From: Brevibacterium picturae
GTDB taxonomy: Bacteria > Actinomycetota > Actinomycetes > Actinomycetales > Brevibacteriaceae
Length of the DNA: 64,000 nt
NCBI RefSeq assembly: GCF_900105045.1
Contig: NZ_LT629739.1
Coordinates: 3,968,001 to 4,032,000 of the forward strand
Reading direction: 5' to 3'
Positions 24,784 to 33,876 of this stretch are shown piece after piece. Below the pieces are notes generated by a model that saw only the letters and a list, made by a program, of their open reading frames with translations, did not search any database and had not been told where the DNA came from. Position 1 is the stretch's first letter, and each line of letters opens with the position of its first letter. The position numbers were made by a program, and so were the translations under genes.

Positions 24784-25714
24784 CCTGCGCTCGGCGGTGG
24801 TTTTCATCACGGTGGCCCTGTTGTGGGGTGTGCCGTTCGCGTTCATCGCGCTGGCCCTCGACGCGGGCGCATCGCCGATGTTCATCGCCTGGAGCCGCGT
24901 CAGCCTGGGTGCGATCGTGCTGATGGGCATCGCCTGGAGCCGCGTCAGCCTGGGTGCGATCGTGCTGATGGGCATCGCCTGCCGCCGGGGATTCTTCACA
25001 AAGATCCGCAGGCATGCCGGGATCATTGCGGTCATCGCGGCCTGTGACATCGCCGTGCCCTTCGCGCTGCTGCCGATCGCCCAGCAACGTCTGTCATCAT
25101 CCCTGGCGGGCATACTCATCGCCACCACCCCGCTGTTCGTCGCGACGCTGGCGATCATCACCCGCACCGAACGACACAACCTCCGTGGGTCGCTCGGGCT
25201 ACTACTCGGTCTGGCCGGAGTCGGGGCGATCTTCGGACTCCAGCTCTCCGGTGACCTCATTACAGGGCTCCTCGCGCTCGGAGCAGCGTTGAGCTATGCG
25301 GTCGCGACACTGTTGGTGCGACGTCTGCACGATGTCTCGGCACTGGAGCTCAGCGCGGCCAGTCTGGTCATCGCCAGCGTCCTGCTCACGCCTGCGGCTT
25401 TCATCGATCTCCAGCTTCCCACACAAGCCTCGGGGTGGGTCGCGCTGGTGGTTCTCGGTGCTCTGTGCACCGCGGCCGCTGTGGCGCTTTTCTACCGGCT
25501 CGTGGCTGATCTCGGTGCTACGAGGGCAGCTCTGAGCCTGTACGTGGCACCCGTCTTCGCCGTCATCGTCGGAGCGGCCTTCCTCGCAGAGTCCATCGGC
25601 CTCGCGACCATCATCGGGTTCCTGCTCATCCTTGCCGGCTCATGGCTCAGCCACCGCAACATCACCAACCGCACGCCCGGTCGGACAGACGCGAACACCC
25701 GACACAAGTCCTAA
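24776..25714 (+). CDS. DMT/EamA-family transporter with an internal tandem duplication
   Basis: A 312-residue, 10-TMS EamA transporter (drug/metabolite exporter superfamily). It begins MSNLRSAVVFITVALLWGVP and ends with GFLLILAGSWLSHRN. IAWSRVSLGAIVLMG occurs twice in direct succession owing to an exact 45-bp duplication, inserting 15 residues in the second transmembrane region. One copy matches the expected family length, so the protein with two copies may be misfolded or altered. Coupled with the MarR regulator upstream, which presumably controls it. Substrate unknown. Confidence 0.88.
   Translation: MSNLRSAVVFITVALLWGVPFAFIALALDAGASPMFIAWSRVSLGAIVLMGIAWSRVSLGAIVLMGIACRRGFFTKIRRHAGIIAVIAACDIAVPFALLPIAQQRLSSSLAGILIATTPLFVATLAIITRTERHNLRGSLGLLLGLAGVGAIFGLQLSGDLITGLLALGAALSYAVATLLVRRLHDVSALELSAASLVIASVLLTPAAFIDLQLPTQASGWVALVVLGALCTAAAVALFYRLVADLGATRAALSLYVAPVFAVIVGAAFLAESIGLATIIGFLLILAGSWLSHRNITNRTPGRTDANTRHKS
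24883..24972 (+). repeat. 45-bp exact tandem duplication inside the DMT transporter
   Basis: Copy one spans 24,883-24,927 and copy two 24,928-24,972; both begin CATCGCCTGGAGCCGCGTCA. The first nine bases are repeated once more at 24,973-24,981. Identity is complete, so the event is recent. The reading frame is kept (15 codons). Confidence 0.95.
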
Positions 25715-25760
25715 CCGATGGACGTACCGCCGGGAGGCTCATGCGTCCAGCCGCCGACGT

Positions 25761-26819
25761 TCAGAAGGTGCCGCCGTGAGTACTAGTGAGGAGGCTGCGA
25801 GCGGTTCGGTGCCGTCGGAGCCAGAAGTCATCGAGGTCGTCTGGGAACCGTCCTTGGTCGGCGTATCGCTCGTCCAGCGGGTAGATGCTTCGAGCGAGTT
25901 GGATGAAAGCACACGCGCGAGCGTGAGCGATGTCAGCATTGCTCACCGCGGGATTGGCCTCTTGATAGGCGTCGATGAACGTGGCCGCGAGGGTCTCCGG
26001 TTCGGGCGAGAGCATGATCTCGGGCCCGTAGGCGATCCGTCCGATCTCGTAGGACACAAGCTGCGGGCTCGCAGCGGAGAAGTCGACCACGGCAACGAGG
26101 TTCTCACCGTCGAACAGCAGGTTGGGTGCGGCGAAGTCACCATGCCCCGCCTGCCGAGTCAGCGGTGGTAATGCGGTCAGCGATTGGCCGAGAGCGTCGA
26201 GCCAAGAGTGGCGCTCTGCCAGGGTCTCTAGCGCGGTCTGGTCGAATCCGTTCGGATCGGTGCCGCGCTGCCGGATCAGCGCTTCCAGCCGGGCGAACGA
26301 TGCATCGGTCTCCTGTCGATCCCACACCAACCAGGGTTCTTCGTCTGCGGTCACTAGCGTCGGTGTGGGTGCGAGTTCCGCGAAAGCGCGGTGCAGTCGT
26401 CCGAGCGCCGCCCCGATCTGCTTGGCTTGCATCGTGGAGACGGGTGCACGCATCGCGGTTCCGTCTACCCAGGACGAGACCGAGAGCACCAGTTCGCCAA
26501 TGACTTCGGCGTAGCGGCCACCGATGCTCGCGAGGGGGCGTGCGGTCGGTACATCGTGGCTGGCGGCGAGTACGACGAGTTCAGCGATATGCCCTGACAG
26601 CTCGGCAGGCCGGGAATGCTCGATCTTCACGAACCACGGACCGTTGTGTGTATCGAGACGGAACGCGAGCGAGCGTTCACCAGCGAGGATGCGAGTCCAC
26701 GAGCCGGCCAGCGCGAACCTTTCGTTCGTAGCGCGGACGACTTCATCGAGGAGGTGTCGATGTCCGCTTGCCGCCAAAGCGTTGGCGAGCGGCTGTAGGG
26801 CTGCTGTGGACACCTGCAC
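25761..26819 (-). CDS. APH-fold phosphotransferase (homoserine-kinase-II-like)
   Basis: A 352-residue kinase. NGPWFVKIEHSRPAEL has the ATP-binding Lys, AGHGDFAAPNLLFDGENL the catalytic HGDxxxxN loop, and VAVVDFSAAS the Mg-binding Asp. The overall pattern is that of the APH/choline/homoserine kinase superfamily. Such genes often act as antibiotic kinases or macrolide kinases but may also be metabolic. It stands between two transporter cassettes, with its 3' end facing the DMT gene. No upstream promoter elements are evident. Substrate unknown. Confidence 0.8.
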   Translation of the reverse strand: MQVSTAALQPLANALAASGHRHLLDEVVRATNERFALAGSWTRILAGERSLAFRLDTHNGPWFVKIEHSRPAELSGHIAELVVLAASHDVPTARPLASIGGRYAEVIGELVLSVSSWVDGTAMRAPVSTMQAKQIGAALGRLHRAFAELAPTPTLVTADEEPWLVWDRQETDASFARLEALIRQRGTDPNGFDQTALETLAERHSWLDALGQSLTALPPLTRQAGHGDFAAPNLLFDGENLVAVVDFSAASPQLVSYEIGRIAYGPEIMLSPEPETLAATFIDAYQEANPAVSNADIAHARACAFIQLARSIYPLDERYADQGRFPDDLDDFWLRRHRTARSLLTSTHGGTF

Positions 26820-27043
26820 CTCCTACGCTCGACTATCCAGCCTGAGCACTATCGTCGCAAATTTTTCGGACTGTCGGGCTCAGGTGTCTTGGCTGACCTG
26901 AGGGGTTGATACGTGCGCCCAGCAACAGAGGGATAGCCGGCGTCGTCTTGCGCAGGGCAGTCGCTCATCGATCCGATGACCGAATTGAGCCACCTCTCGC
27001 GCTTCACTCGACACGGTTGCAGTACGGCGCACCAGCCGCCGAC

Positions 27044-27652
27044 TCACTCAGTACGTCTCCAGACAACGGCGTAGCGAAAGAGCGGGAGTCGCCGCCAGGA
27101 GAACCCAGGCAGCCTGGCCTCGGCGATGTCTCGCACTTCAGCGTAAGTATGCGGGAAGCGCATTTCTACCGGCGCTGTGTGCTGCCAGTAGCCGCGTGTT
27201 CGCGAGAGCAACTGGTGTTGGATCGCGCCGAGACCATCCATCAGGTAGTCACTCGGGCTTGCACTCCGAGCGCATCCGATGACGACCAGCACGCCTCCCG
27301 GCGCGGTGAGAACCGCAAGCTGCTCGAACGCAGCCGCAAGGTCGGGCAGATGATGAACAGTCGCGATGGAGGCCACGACGTCGAAGTGCCCCTCGGGCAG
27401 TTCAGCGCTCATCACATTTCCGACCGCCCACGACACGTCCGCACCCGATGCGCGACCCCGGTCGAGCACGTCAGAATCGACGTCGAGACCGGTGACCTGT
27501 GGGACCATTTCACGCAGTTCGGCGGCCAGCAGCCCATCACCCGTGCCAACGTCGAGAGCCATCCGTGCCCTATCGGGCACGGCCTTCAATACGAAGCGGT
27601 GATAGTGGGTGTTGTGGTTCCAGCGACCTTGTGCAGCAAATCGCTCCGCCAT
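27044..27652 (-). CDS. Class I SAM-dependent methyltransferase
   Basis: A 202-residue Rossmann methyltransferase. Motif I is ALDVGTGDGLLAAEL, the acidic strand-2 end is GLDVDSDVLDR, motif II is FDVVASIATVHHLPDL and motif III LTAPGGVLVVIGCA. The ending FSWRRLPLFRYAVVWRR is typical of the Methyltransf_11/25 type. An N-terminal NHNTHYHRFVL segment is shared by small antibiotic-region methyltransferases. It lies downstream of the LysR gene on the same strand (112 bases apart). Substrate unknown. Confidence 0.85.
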   Translation of the reverse strand: MAERFAAQGRWNHNTHYHRFVLKAVPDRARMALDVGTGDGLLAAELREMVPQVTGLDVDSDVLDRGRASGADVSWAVGNVMSAELPEGHFDVVASIATVHHLPDLAAAFEQLAVLTAPGGVLVVIGCARSASPSDYLMDGLGAIQHQLLSRTRGYWQHTAPVEMRFPHTYAEVRDIAEARLPGFSWRRLPLFRYAVVWRRTE

Positions 27653-27764
27653 CCTCCTCCTTACACCGGTAGGCTCTCGGTTCCGGCCACCGCCCCAGCC
27701 CTATATACGGGAGCCAACCTTCGGGTCGCTCTCTGGTCCAGATTACGCGGTGTCACACAGCCAA

Positions 27765-28652
27765 TCAGCGCCTTGGTCCTATGAGCTGCATGAGTGTCTG
27801 CACGGGGCCGCTGATTTCTGTGCCGGCCCGTGTGCAGAGTAAGAGTTGACGTGTCGGGGCTGGGCTGCCGACCAGCGGGATACGCACGGCCTCGGATCGG
27901 TAGTTTGCGAACCTGGAGGTCAGGCTGACTGCTCCGGTTGCTTGGACCAGATCGGCCACAGCCTGCGTGTCGTGGGCGTAATGGTTCGTCGGGGGCACGA
28001 ATCCTGCCGCGTGACACGCGCTTAGTATCTCCTCGTGACCGGACTTGCCTCTGGCAGGCAGCACCCAGGGGTACTGCGCAAGCTCAGCGAGTCCGATGCT
28101 CATCCTGCCGGAGGCAGGGTGGATTGAGGCCACCAGCGCGTCGATGGGTTCTGCCAGGAGGCGATGTTGGTGGAACCGCCGGTCACTGGTCGTTGGCACA
28201 CCGGCTTGGGTGGCGACGATGCACGCGTCGAGGTCGTCAGCGATCAGCTGATCGAAACACTGCGGTGCCTCGGCCTCAGAGAGGCTGATTCGCAGGTGGG
28301 GATACTGCGCTGCCAATCCACCGAGGTTCGGTATCACGAGAGCTGACAGCGCGGTTGGGTGTGCTCCGATCCGGAGTGTGCCGGTGACATGTTCCCCGTC
28401 TTCAGCCAGGGATGCTTTGGTCTGCTCCCACGCTGTATGGGTGTCGTGGGCGAAACCGACCAGCCGGTGAGCTGCCGGTGTCAGGCGCACCTGCCTGCCA
28501 TGGTGCTCCAGCAACTCGACGCCCAGCTCATCGGCCAGGCTGCGCAGCTGGCGAGAGTACCCCGAGACACTGCGCTGCAGCAGCTGTGCCGCCTCGGTGA
28601 TCGTCCCAGCTTGTTCCAGCACCCGCAGGAGCTCTATCCGCCGATCTAACAT
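27765..28652 (-). CDS. LysR-family transcriptional regulator
   Basis: A 295-residue LysR regulator. The HTH is RRIELLRVLEQAGTITEAAQ and QRSVSGYSRQLRSLADELGV, followed by LLEHHGRQVRLTPAAHRL. The effector domain begins at GTLRIGAHPTALSALV. The same layout and several shared phrases (AHPTALSALV/GFPTAVAALV) link it to the other LysR genes in the window, so they form one subfamily. Divergent from an EamA transporter about 140 bases away. Confidence 0.9.
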   Translation of the reverse strand: MLDRRIELLRVLEQAGTITEAAQLLQRSVSGYSRQLRSLADELGVELLEHHGRQVRLTPAAHRLVGFAHDTHTAWEQTKASLAEDGEHVTGTLRIGAHPTALSALVIPNLGGLAAQYPHLRISLSEAEAPQCFDQLIADDLDACIVATQAGVPTTSDRRFHQHRLLAEPIDALVASIHPASGRMSIGLAELAQYPWVLPARGKSGHEEILSACHAAGFVPPTNHYAHDTQAVADLVQATGAVSLTSRFANYRSEAVRIPLVGSPAPTRQLLLCTRAGTEISGPVQTLMQLIGPRR

Positions 28653-28789
28653 GACTTCATGGTAAACGGTTTCGTTGCGGATTAGGAACTGGACGTCAAC
28701 TCAGCAACCAGCGAGGATGAACTCCAACGCGTCGTGGAATGAGGGAGTGATGGAGTATCGGTGAGCTGCTGGGTATCGCTGCCGCGGTC

Positions 28790-29671
28790 ATGTTCGGCGC
28801 GTCGCATTTCTTCAACGGGGTGCTCTCCCGGCGCGTACCGGCGATGAACGTTGCGGTCTGCTCCCAGGCAGGCGGGGCGGTCCTGTTCCTGATCTGGACC
28901 CTGTTCACTTGGGTCGGCTGGCCCGAGAGCACCGATATGGTGTGGGCTGTTGTCTCCGGGGTCGGTGCCGGTCTCGGGGTCGGTGCCCTCTACGAGGGGA
29001 TGCGTGCCTGCCGCATCTCGGTGGTGGTGCCTGTGACCAGCATCGTCTCAGTGGCCGTGCCGTTCCTGCTTTCGGTCCTGGTCTTGGGAGATCACGTCGA
29101 TGTCCTGCTGATCGTGGCCGCGCTCCTACTGGTGCCGGCGACCTGGCTGCTCAGCCGACCAACCAACACACCAGGGGCCGTACCGGTGGCGGGCGTCCCA
29201 CCGTCTACGTCCGTCTCAGCTCCTGCAGCGGCTCAGGACAGGTCCAGGGCCAACGCCACGGCGATATTTTACGGGTTGATCGCTGGACTCGGGTACGCCA
29301 TCCAGTTGTTTGCTTTGAGTCGCATCACCTCGCCAGAACCAGCCTCCCCGATGCTGATCGGCCAACTGGTCAGCATCGTCCCGCTATTTCTCATGTTGCG
29401 TATCCGCTCTGGACGTTTCCTGCCCTTAGGGGGCACAGCCAATCTGAGCAAGGCCGTCATGGTGGGAGGCCTGGCAGCGTTGGCGATGATCTCCTATCTC
29501 TACGCCACGCGTGATGCCGCCCTTGCTCCGGTGATGATCGCCATTGCCCTCTATCCAGCCCTGCCGGTGTTGCTGGCGCTACTGGTGCTCAAAGAACGCC
29601 TCAGTGGATCACAAATTACCGGGCTCGCTATCGCCGCCCTGGTTCTCCCACTGATCAACATCGCTGGCTGA
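28790..29671 (+). CDS. EamA/DMT-family transporter, start uncertain
   Basis: About 293 residues with ten hydrophobic segments in two EamA halves; the linker around residues 128-155 is Pro/Ser-rich. The second half includes AIFYGLIAGLGYAIQLFALS and ends LAIAALVLPLINIAG. The only standard start, ATG at 28,790, removes part of TMS1: the same frame upstream reads WSIGELLGIAAAV, which belongs to the family N-terminus, back to a stop at 28,748. An ATG at 28,750 in another frame would need a shift. So the gene may have a 5' frameshift. Divergent LysR regulator. Confidence 0.8.
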   Translation: MFGASHFFNGVLSRRVPAMNVAVCSQAGGAVLFLIWTLFTWVGWPESTDMVWAVVSGVGAGLGVGALYEGMRACRISVVVPVTSIVSVAVPFLLSVLVLGDHVDVLLIVAALLLVPATWLLSRPTNTPGAVPVAGVPPSTSVSAPAAAQDRSRANATAIFYGLIAGLGYAIQLFALSRITSPEPASPMLIGQLVSIVPLFLMLRIRSGRFLPLGGTANLSKAVMVGGLAALAMISYLYATRDAALAPVMIAIALYPALPVLLALLVLKERLSGSQITGLAIAALVLPLINIAG

Positions 29672-29766
29672 AGATGCCCCGCTCCTCGTATTCACTGGTC
29701 ACGCGGGAGACGTTACATTCCAGTCCGCGGGGAACTCCTCGCCGCCGAGGCACAAGGCGGGACCGA

Positions 29767-30714
29767 TCACTTTGCCAGCCGACGCGTGTGGTGGCTGGCA
29801 GTGACCACCAGGGCCACGCCGCCGAGTAGCAGCGCGATTGAACCCAGTGCGATCGTCGACGGTAGCTGGCCGAGCCATACCGCGGCCAGCAGTGCCGCTC
29901 CGGGGACTTCGAGCAGCATGGCCAGCGACACGACTGTCGGCGAGGTCGTGGCCAGGGCGGTGTTGAACAGTGAGTGGCCAAGCAGCTGAGCGCCGAGTGC
30001 GACCCCGCCGATCATGAGCCAGGTGCTGGCCGAGTATCCCGCCAGCTGCTGGCCGGAGAGTAGGCATACGGCCAGCAGGGTCAGTGCGGCGACCGGGTAA
30101 CAGATAGCGGTGTAGGCGATGGTGGGCACGGTGCGCCGGACCTCGCCGCCGAGCGTGATGTAGCCGGCTCCGAAGATGCCGCCTGCCAGTGCCAGGAGGT
30201 CACCGACCAAGGCATCGTTCGACAGCGACAGGTCGACGCCGGTGAGCAGGAGAACGCCGCCCAAGCACACGCCGATCCCGACCATGGCACGGACGGGGAG
30301 GCGCTGGCCCCGCAGGCGGGCCAGCAGTGCAGCCCAGACGGGCTGGGTGGAGGTCAATGCAGCGGCGGCGGCCACAGACGTCAGCTCCAGCGCCGGTATC
30401 CACGTGCCGAAGTGGGCCGCGAGGAGCAGCCCTGCGGCGATGGCCAGGCGGCGCTCTTTTCGGGGCAGGGCGAGGAGGTGACGGCGTTGCCCAGCTTGTA
30501 GCAGCGCAACCGGGACGACGACGGCACTGCCGAGAGTGGTGCGCCAGAAGGCCATCGCCAGCGCCGGGGCGGCGGCCGCGGCCATCAGAGCCGGTCCGGT
30601 CGAGATGGCCACGATGGCGACGGCCAGCACCGGGAGCGTGGCCAGCGGCGGCCGGCCCACGACCTCCGGCATGTGCGCCGAGGAGGGGGTATCGGGTGCA
30701 GGCTCCACGTTCAT
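29767..30714 (-). CDS. EamA/DMT-family transporter
   Basis: A 315-residue, 10-TMS EamA protein. The first half contains MAFWRTTLGSAVVVPVALLQ and VAAAAALTSTQPVWAALLAR, the latter being the conserved helix at the end of the first repeat; the second half has GHSLFNTALATTSPTVVSLA and LLEVPGAALLAAVWLGQ. Starts at MNVEPAPD are preferred, though MPEVVGRP 14 codons later is possible. Divergent from a LysR gene, with about 95 bases between, forming the same kind of pair as the one at 28-29.7 kb. Probably an exporter; substrate unknown. Confidence 0.87.
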   Translation of the reverse strand: MNVEPAPDTPSSAHMPEVVGRPPLATLPVLAVAIVAISTGPALMAAAAAPALAMAFWRTTLGSAVVVPVALLQAGQRRHLLALPRKERRLAIAAGLLLAAHFGTWIPALELTSVAAAAALTSTQPVWAALLARLRGQRLPVRAMVGIGVCLGGVLLLTGVDLSLSNDALVGDLLALAGGIFGAGYITLGGEVRRTVPTIAYTAICYPVAALTLLAVCLLSGQQLAGYSASTWLMIGGVALGAQLLGHSLFNTALATTSPTVVSLAMLLEVPGAALLAAVWLGQLPSTIALGSIALLLGGVALVVTASHHTRRLAK

Positions 30715-30808
30715 CCTTTCGCATGCGATGGTCCATGCTCCAGTCTGCGCGTCGTGCAACGTCAGCTCCAGCTTCAATTTCCGTGAGGAACTTGTTAGAT
30801 TTGGCTAC

Positions 30809-31711
30809 ATGCTTGATCGTCGCCTGCACGTGCTGCGCCTCGTCGATGAGTGCGGCACGGTGACTGCCGCCGCGGCGGCTCTGTACCTGACGCCGTCGGC
30901 GGTGTCTCAGCAGATCCGGGCCCTGGCCGACACTGTGGGGCTCGAACTGCTGGAGCCCCACCGGCGTAGCGTCCGCCTCACCCCGGCGGGGCGTGCGGTG
31001 CTTCGCCACGCCGACCGGTTGCACGAGTATTGGGAGCTAGCGCAGGCCGATCTCGCCGGGTACGGTCAGGAGGCGGTTGGGGTGTTGCGGATGGCTGGCT
31101 TCCCCACCGCCGTCGCTGCGCTGGTAGCGCCCGCGGCCGCACGGTTGCGCCGATTAACGCCCGGCATCCAGGTGGAGGTCTCGGAGGCGGACACGGCAGA
31201 CGCGTTCGGTCTGCTGTTGGCCGAAGTCGTCGACATCGCTGTGACGGTGGCAACACCCCAGATGGCGGCGGTGGGCAATCACAAATTTGACCAGCAGCCA
31301 CTGATGGACGACCCGCTGGATCTCCTGCTGCCCGCCGATCATCGGCTTGCTGGCGCGGGCATCGCGTCGCTGCACGAGCTGGCCGACGAAATTTGGATCA
31401 CCCCAGACCCCCGGCAGTCTCACCATCATGACCTGGTACTGCACGCCTGTACAGCAGCAGGCTTTCGTCCGCACACGGTCCACCGGGCGAAGGAATGGAT
31501 CGGCGTCGCCGCGCTCGTGGCCCACGGCTTCGGTGTCTCGCTCATTCCCCGCCTCGGGTTCCTGCTCCCTCCCGACTACCCGGTGGTACGCCTGCCCGTT
31601 CGCGACGCTCCCACGAGGCAAGTGTTGACCTGCGTACGACGGGGAAGTCGGGAGCATCCGGTCGTGGCCACAGGGCTGAACGCTCTTTGCACCGCCGCGG
31701 GCACCGATTGA
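30809..31711 (+). CDS. LysR-family transcriptional regulator
   Basis: A 300-residue LysR protein opening MLDRRLHVLRLVDECGTVTA, with HTH LTPSAVSQQIRALADTVGLE and linker LLEPHRRSVRLTPAGRAVL. The effector domain has the phrases HRAKEWIGVAALVAHGFGVS and PVVRLPVRD near the C-terminus, which are repeated in the broken copy that follows. The start at 30,809 gives the canonical LysR N-terminus; longer readings overlap the divergent EamA gene. Likely controls that transporter. Confidence 0.9.
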   Translation: MLDRRLHVLRLVDECGTVTAAAAALYLTPSAVSQQIRALADTVGLELLEPHRRSVRLTPAGRAVLRHADRLHEYWELAQADLAGYGQEAVGVLRMAGFPTAVAALVAPAAARLRRLTPGIQVEVSEADTADAFGLLLAEVVDIAVTVATPQMAAVGNHKFDQQPLMDDPLDLLLPADHRLAGAGIASLHELADEIWITPDPRQSHHHDLVLHACTAAGFRPHTVHRAKEWIGVAALVAHGFGVSLIPRLGFLLPPDYPVVRLPVRDAPTRQVLTCVRRGSREHPVVATGLNALCTAAGTD

Positions 31712-31820
31712 GCGAGCAGCATTTACAATGAACAGGTCGCGGTGGCACCGACCGGTTAGCAAATGGCGGATTTGCTCGCGGGGCGATTAGGGCACGATTG
31801 GGTCCCGTAGTTGCGGGCCG

Positions 31821-32097
31821 CAGATCGCCCACGAGGCCAAGGAATGGTTAGCCGTCTCGGCACTCGTCGCGGCCGGGCTCGGCGTGTGCCTCACCCTGTG
31901 CATCGTGCCCCTGCCCGCCGACCACCCCGTCGTCCGCATCCCCCTCAACGGTACGGCGGCCCCTTCGCGGCGCTTTAATCACCGTCGTCCGCCGCGGCAG
32001 CTCCCAGCACCCCGCCAACCACGCCGGACTCACCGCCCTGAGAGCCGCGGCACGCACCAGAACGCAGGACGGCCACCCGCCGGCGGGACGGGGGTGA
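31821..32097 (+). pseudogene. C-terminal remnant of a second LysR gene
   Basis: The frame reads HEAKEWLAVSALVAAGLGVC and PADHPVVRIPLNGTAAPSRR, then after a shift near 31,975 LITVVRRGSSQHPANHAGL. These are the last about 90 residues of a LysR effector domain and parallel the complete LysR gene ending 110 bases upstream. No N-terminal part is present. It is either the leftover of a tandem duplication or of a replaced regulator-transporter pair. Confidence 0.7.
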
Positions 32098-32230
32098 CGA
32101 CCGCGCTGACGGCCGCGCTCCGATAGACCGCACCCCGACCGTCCGCCGCGCCATGCCGACCGGAGCCCCACAACCGGATCGGTATCCGGGACCCTGTTGG
32201 ATGCGCGTGATGTCGTGCGAGACTGGGCGG

Positions 32231-32701
32231 GTGAGCAGCTTCTATCATCTGTGCTTCGTCGTACAGGATCTCGACCGGGCCACCGCCGATCTGACCCGTG
32301 CCCTGGGAATGGTCTGGAGCCCCGCCCGCGACGGGAAGCTCGGGCCCTGGGACTACCGCATCGTGTTCTCGGTTGAGGGACCGCCGTTCTTCGAGGTCAT
32401 CGAGGGCCCTCTCGGCAGCCCGTGGGACGCGTCGGCGGGTTCCCGATTCGACCACCTCGGGTACTGGTCTGACGACGTCGCAGCCGACAAGCAGCGCCTC
32501 GCCGAGCGCGGCGCACCGCTGGAGTTCGACTCCTGCCCCTACGGCCGCTCGTTCACCTACCACCGCCTCGACAGCCTCGGCATCCGCCTCGAACTCGTCG
32601 ACCACGCCGTGCAGCCCGACTTCCTGGCCACCTGGAAGCCCGGCGCTGCCCCGATGCCCGCCATCGACCTCGGAAACGACTCCACGGGGCGGGACGCGTG
32701 A
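32231..32701 (+). CDS. VOC/glyoxalase-fold protein
   Basis: A 156-residue VOC protein. FYHLCFVVQDLDRATADLTR is the first metal-ligand strand (His) and helix, FFEVIEGPLGSPW the Glu strand, FDHLGYWSDDVAADKQRLAE opens the second repeat with a further His, and LGIRLELVDHAVQPDFL supplies the last Glu. A full set of four ligands suggests metal-dependent catalysis or ligand binding. GTG at 32,231 is preferred because upstream codons lack family resemblance. The next gene starts within its stop codon (GTGA), so they form an operon. Confidence 0.83.
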   Translation: MSSFYHLCFVVQDLDRATADLTRALGMVWSPARDGKLGPWDYRIVFSVEGPPFFEVIEGPLGSPWDASAGSRFDHLGYWSDDVAADKQRLAERGAPLEFDSCPYGRSFTYHRLDSLGIRLELVDHAVQPDFLATWKPGAAPMPAIDLGNDSTGRDA

Positions 32702-33105
32702 GCGGCCCGGGCACGGACGCCGAGCAGTGCCGGACGCTGCTGATCGACTTCCTGACCGCGATCGACCAGGGACGGGCCACCGACGCGCTCGAGCTGTTCA
32801 CACCCGACGCCGTATTCGACGCCCGCGGCACCACGCTGCGCGGCCACGACGGGATCGCCGACTTTCTCGCCGCCCGTGAGGGTGAGACCGAGCGGCACAC
32901 GGTGCACGTCATCGTCAACGACGCCGTGCGACGCCACGAGGATCGTGAGATTGAGCTGACCGCGCTGCTGATGCTCTACGAGCGTCAGAGCGACGGGACC
33001 TACCGGCTCGACCGCATCCTCGACACCGCCCAGACGTTCCAGCGCCTTTCATCCGGCTGGCGGATCAGCGCGCGGACAACGCGCCCGGTGCACCCGGCGG
33101 CATAG
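32698..33105 (+). CDS. SnoaL/NTF2-like protein
   Basis: A 135-residue cone-shaped NTF2-like protein. LIDFLTAIDQGRATDALELF and TPDAVFDARGTTLRGHDGIA are the first helix and the pocket loop typical of SnoaL-like proteins; RTTRPVHP closes the sheet. Starts at a GTG overlapping the VOC stop codon. The pair of a VOC and a SnoaL-like protein could act on one polyketide- or hormone-like substrate, but that is inference. Confidence 0.8.
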   Translation: MSGPGTDAEQCRTLLIDFLTAIDQGRATDALELFTPDAVFDARGTTLRGHDGIADFLAAREGETERHTVHVIVNDAVRRHEDREIELTALLMLYERQSDGTYRLDRILDTAQTFQRLSSGWRISARTTRPVHPAA

Positions 33106-33168
33106 CGAGGCACAAGGGAATCCCTACGGAACGAGAGGGCATCGGCCTGCCACGAACGTGGCGGCTTC

Positions 33169-33795
33169 TCAGGCCGGCGCAGCGTTGGCAGTGAGCTCGC
33201 GGGCGATGACGTCGTGGGCCCATGCCCGCCACTGCTCGAGTGTCCATCCGCGTTCGGTGACGAAGAGCGTGTAGGACTCCGCGGTCATGGTGGCGTAGAG
33301 GATGTCGGCGACGCGGCTGGTGCTCGCGTGCTGGGCCGCACCCGGCAGGCGGAGCAGGATCCGGGCCAGGCCGAGGCTGAAGCTGTGGCGGTGTCTGCGC
33401 AGCTGTGCCTGCAGGTCGGCGACGCCGGGATCGGCCGCGGCGGCGTGGATCACGGTCAGGATGGGGGCCGAGCGCGCCGTGGACTCCGCCAGGTGCCCGG
33501 CCGCCTCCGCCCACGCAGTCTCTACCGAGCCGCCGTCGGCTAGTGCGCGGACCCAGGCGTGCTCCAGCAGGGGCATCGGTTCGTCGTCGCCAAGCACGGC
33601 GCGGTCATGGGCGGCGGAGAGAACTCCGAGCTTGTTGCCGTAGGCGGCGTAGACGGTCTTCACCGCCGCCCGGGCCTCCTCGGCGATCGCTCCCACCGTT
33701 GTGGAAACGTACCCGTCGCGCACGAACAAGGACGTGGCCGCTGTCACGATGCGCTGCCTGGCCGCTTCGTCGCGGGGCCGGCCGCGTGCTGCCAT
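33169..33795 (-). CDS. TetR-family transcriptional regulator
   Basis: A 208-residue TetR protein: RGRPRDEAARQRIVTAATSL, then TVGAIAEEARAAVKTVYAAY as the HTH. AVKTVYAAYGNKLGVLSAAH resembles TetR_C-type regulators of redox or solvent responses. It is divergent from the duplicated DUF6506-like gene, and the AT-rich gap between them holds ATTG-CA-CAAT at 33,840-33,849, a possible operator. It converges with the SnoaL gene at its 3' end. Confidence 0.88.
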   Translation of the reverse strand: MAARGRPRDEAARQRIVTAATSLFVRDGYVSTTVGAIAEEARAAVKTVYAAYGNKLGVLSAAHDRAVLGDDEPMPLLEHAWVRALADGGSVETAWAEAAGHLAESTARSAPILTVIHAAAADPGVADLQAQLRRHRHSFSLGLARILLRLPGAAQHASTSRVADILYATMTAESYTLFVTERGWTLEQWRAWAHDVIARELTANAAPA

Positions 33796-33876
33796 CCGTG
33801 ATCACCTCTCTCCTTGACTCTCCGACTTTACGCCATATGATTGCACAATATAATTACCTTTAAGCGAGGAGGCAAT

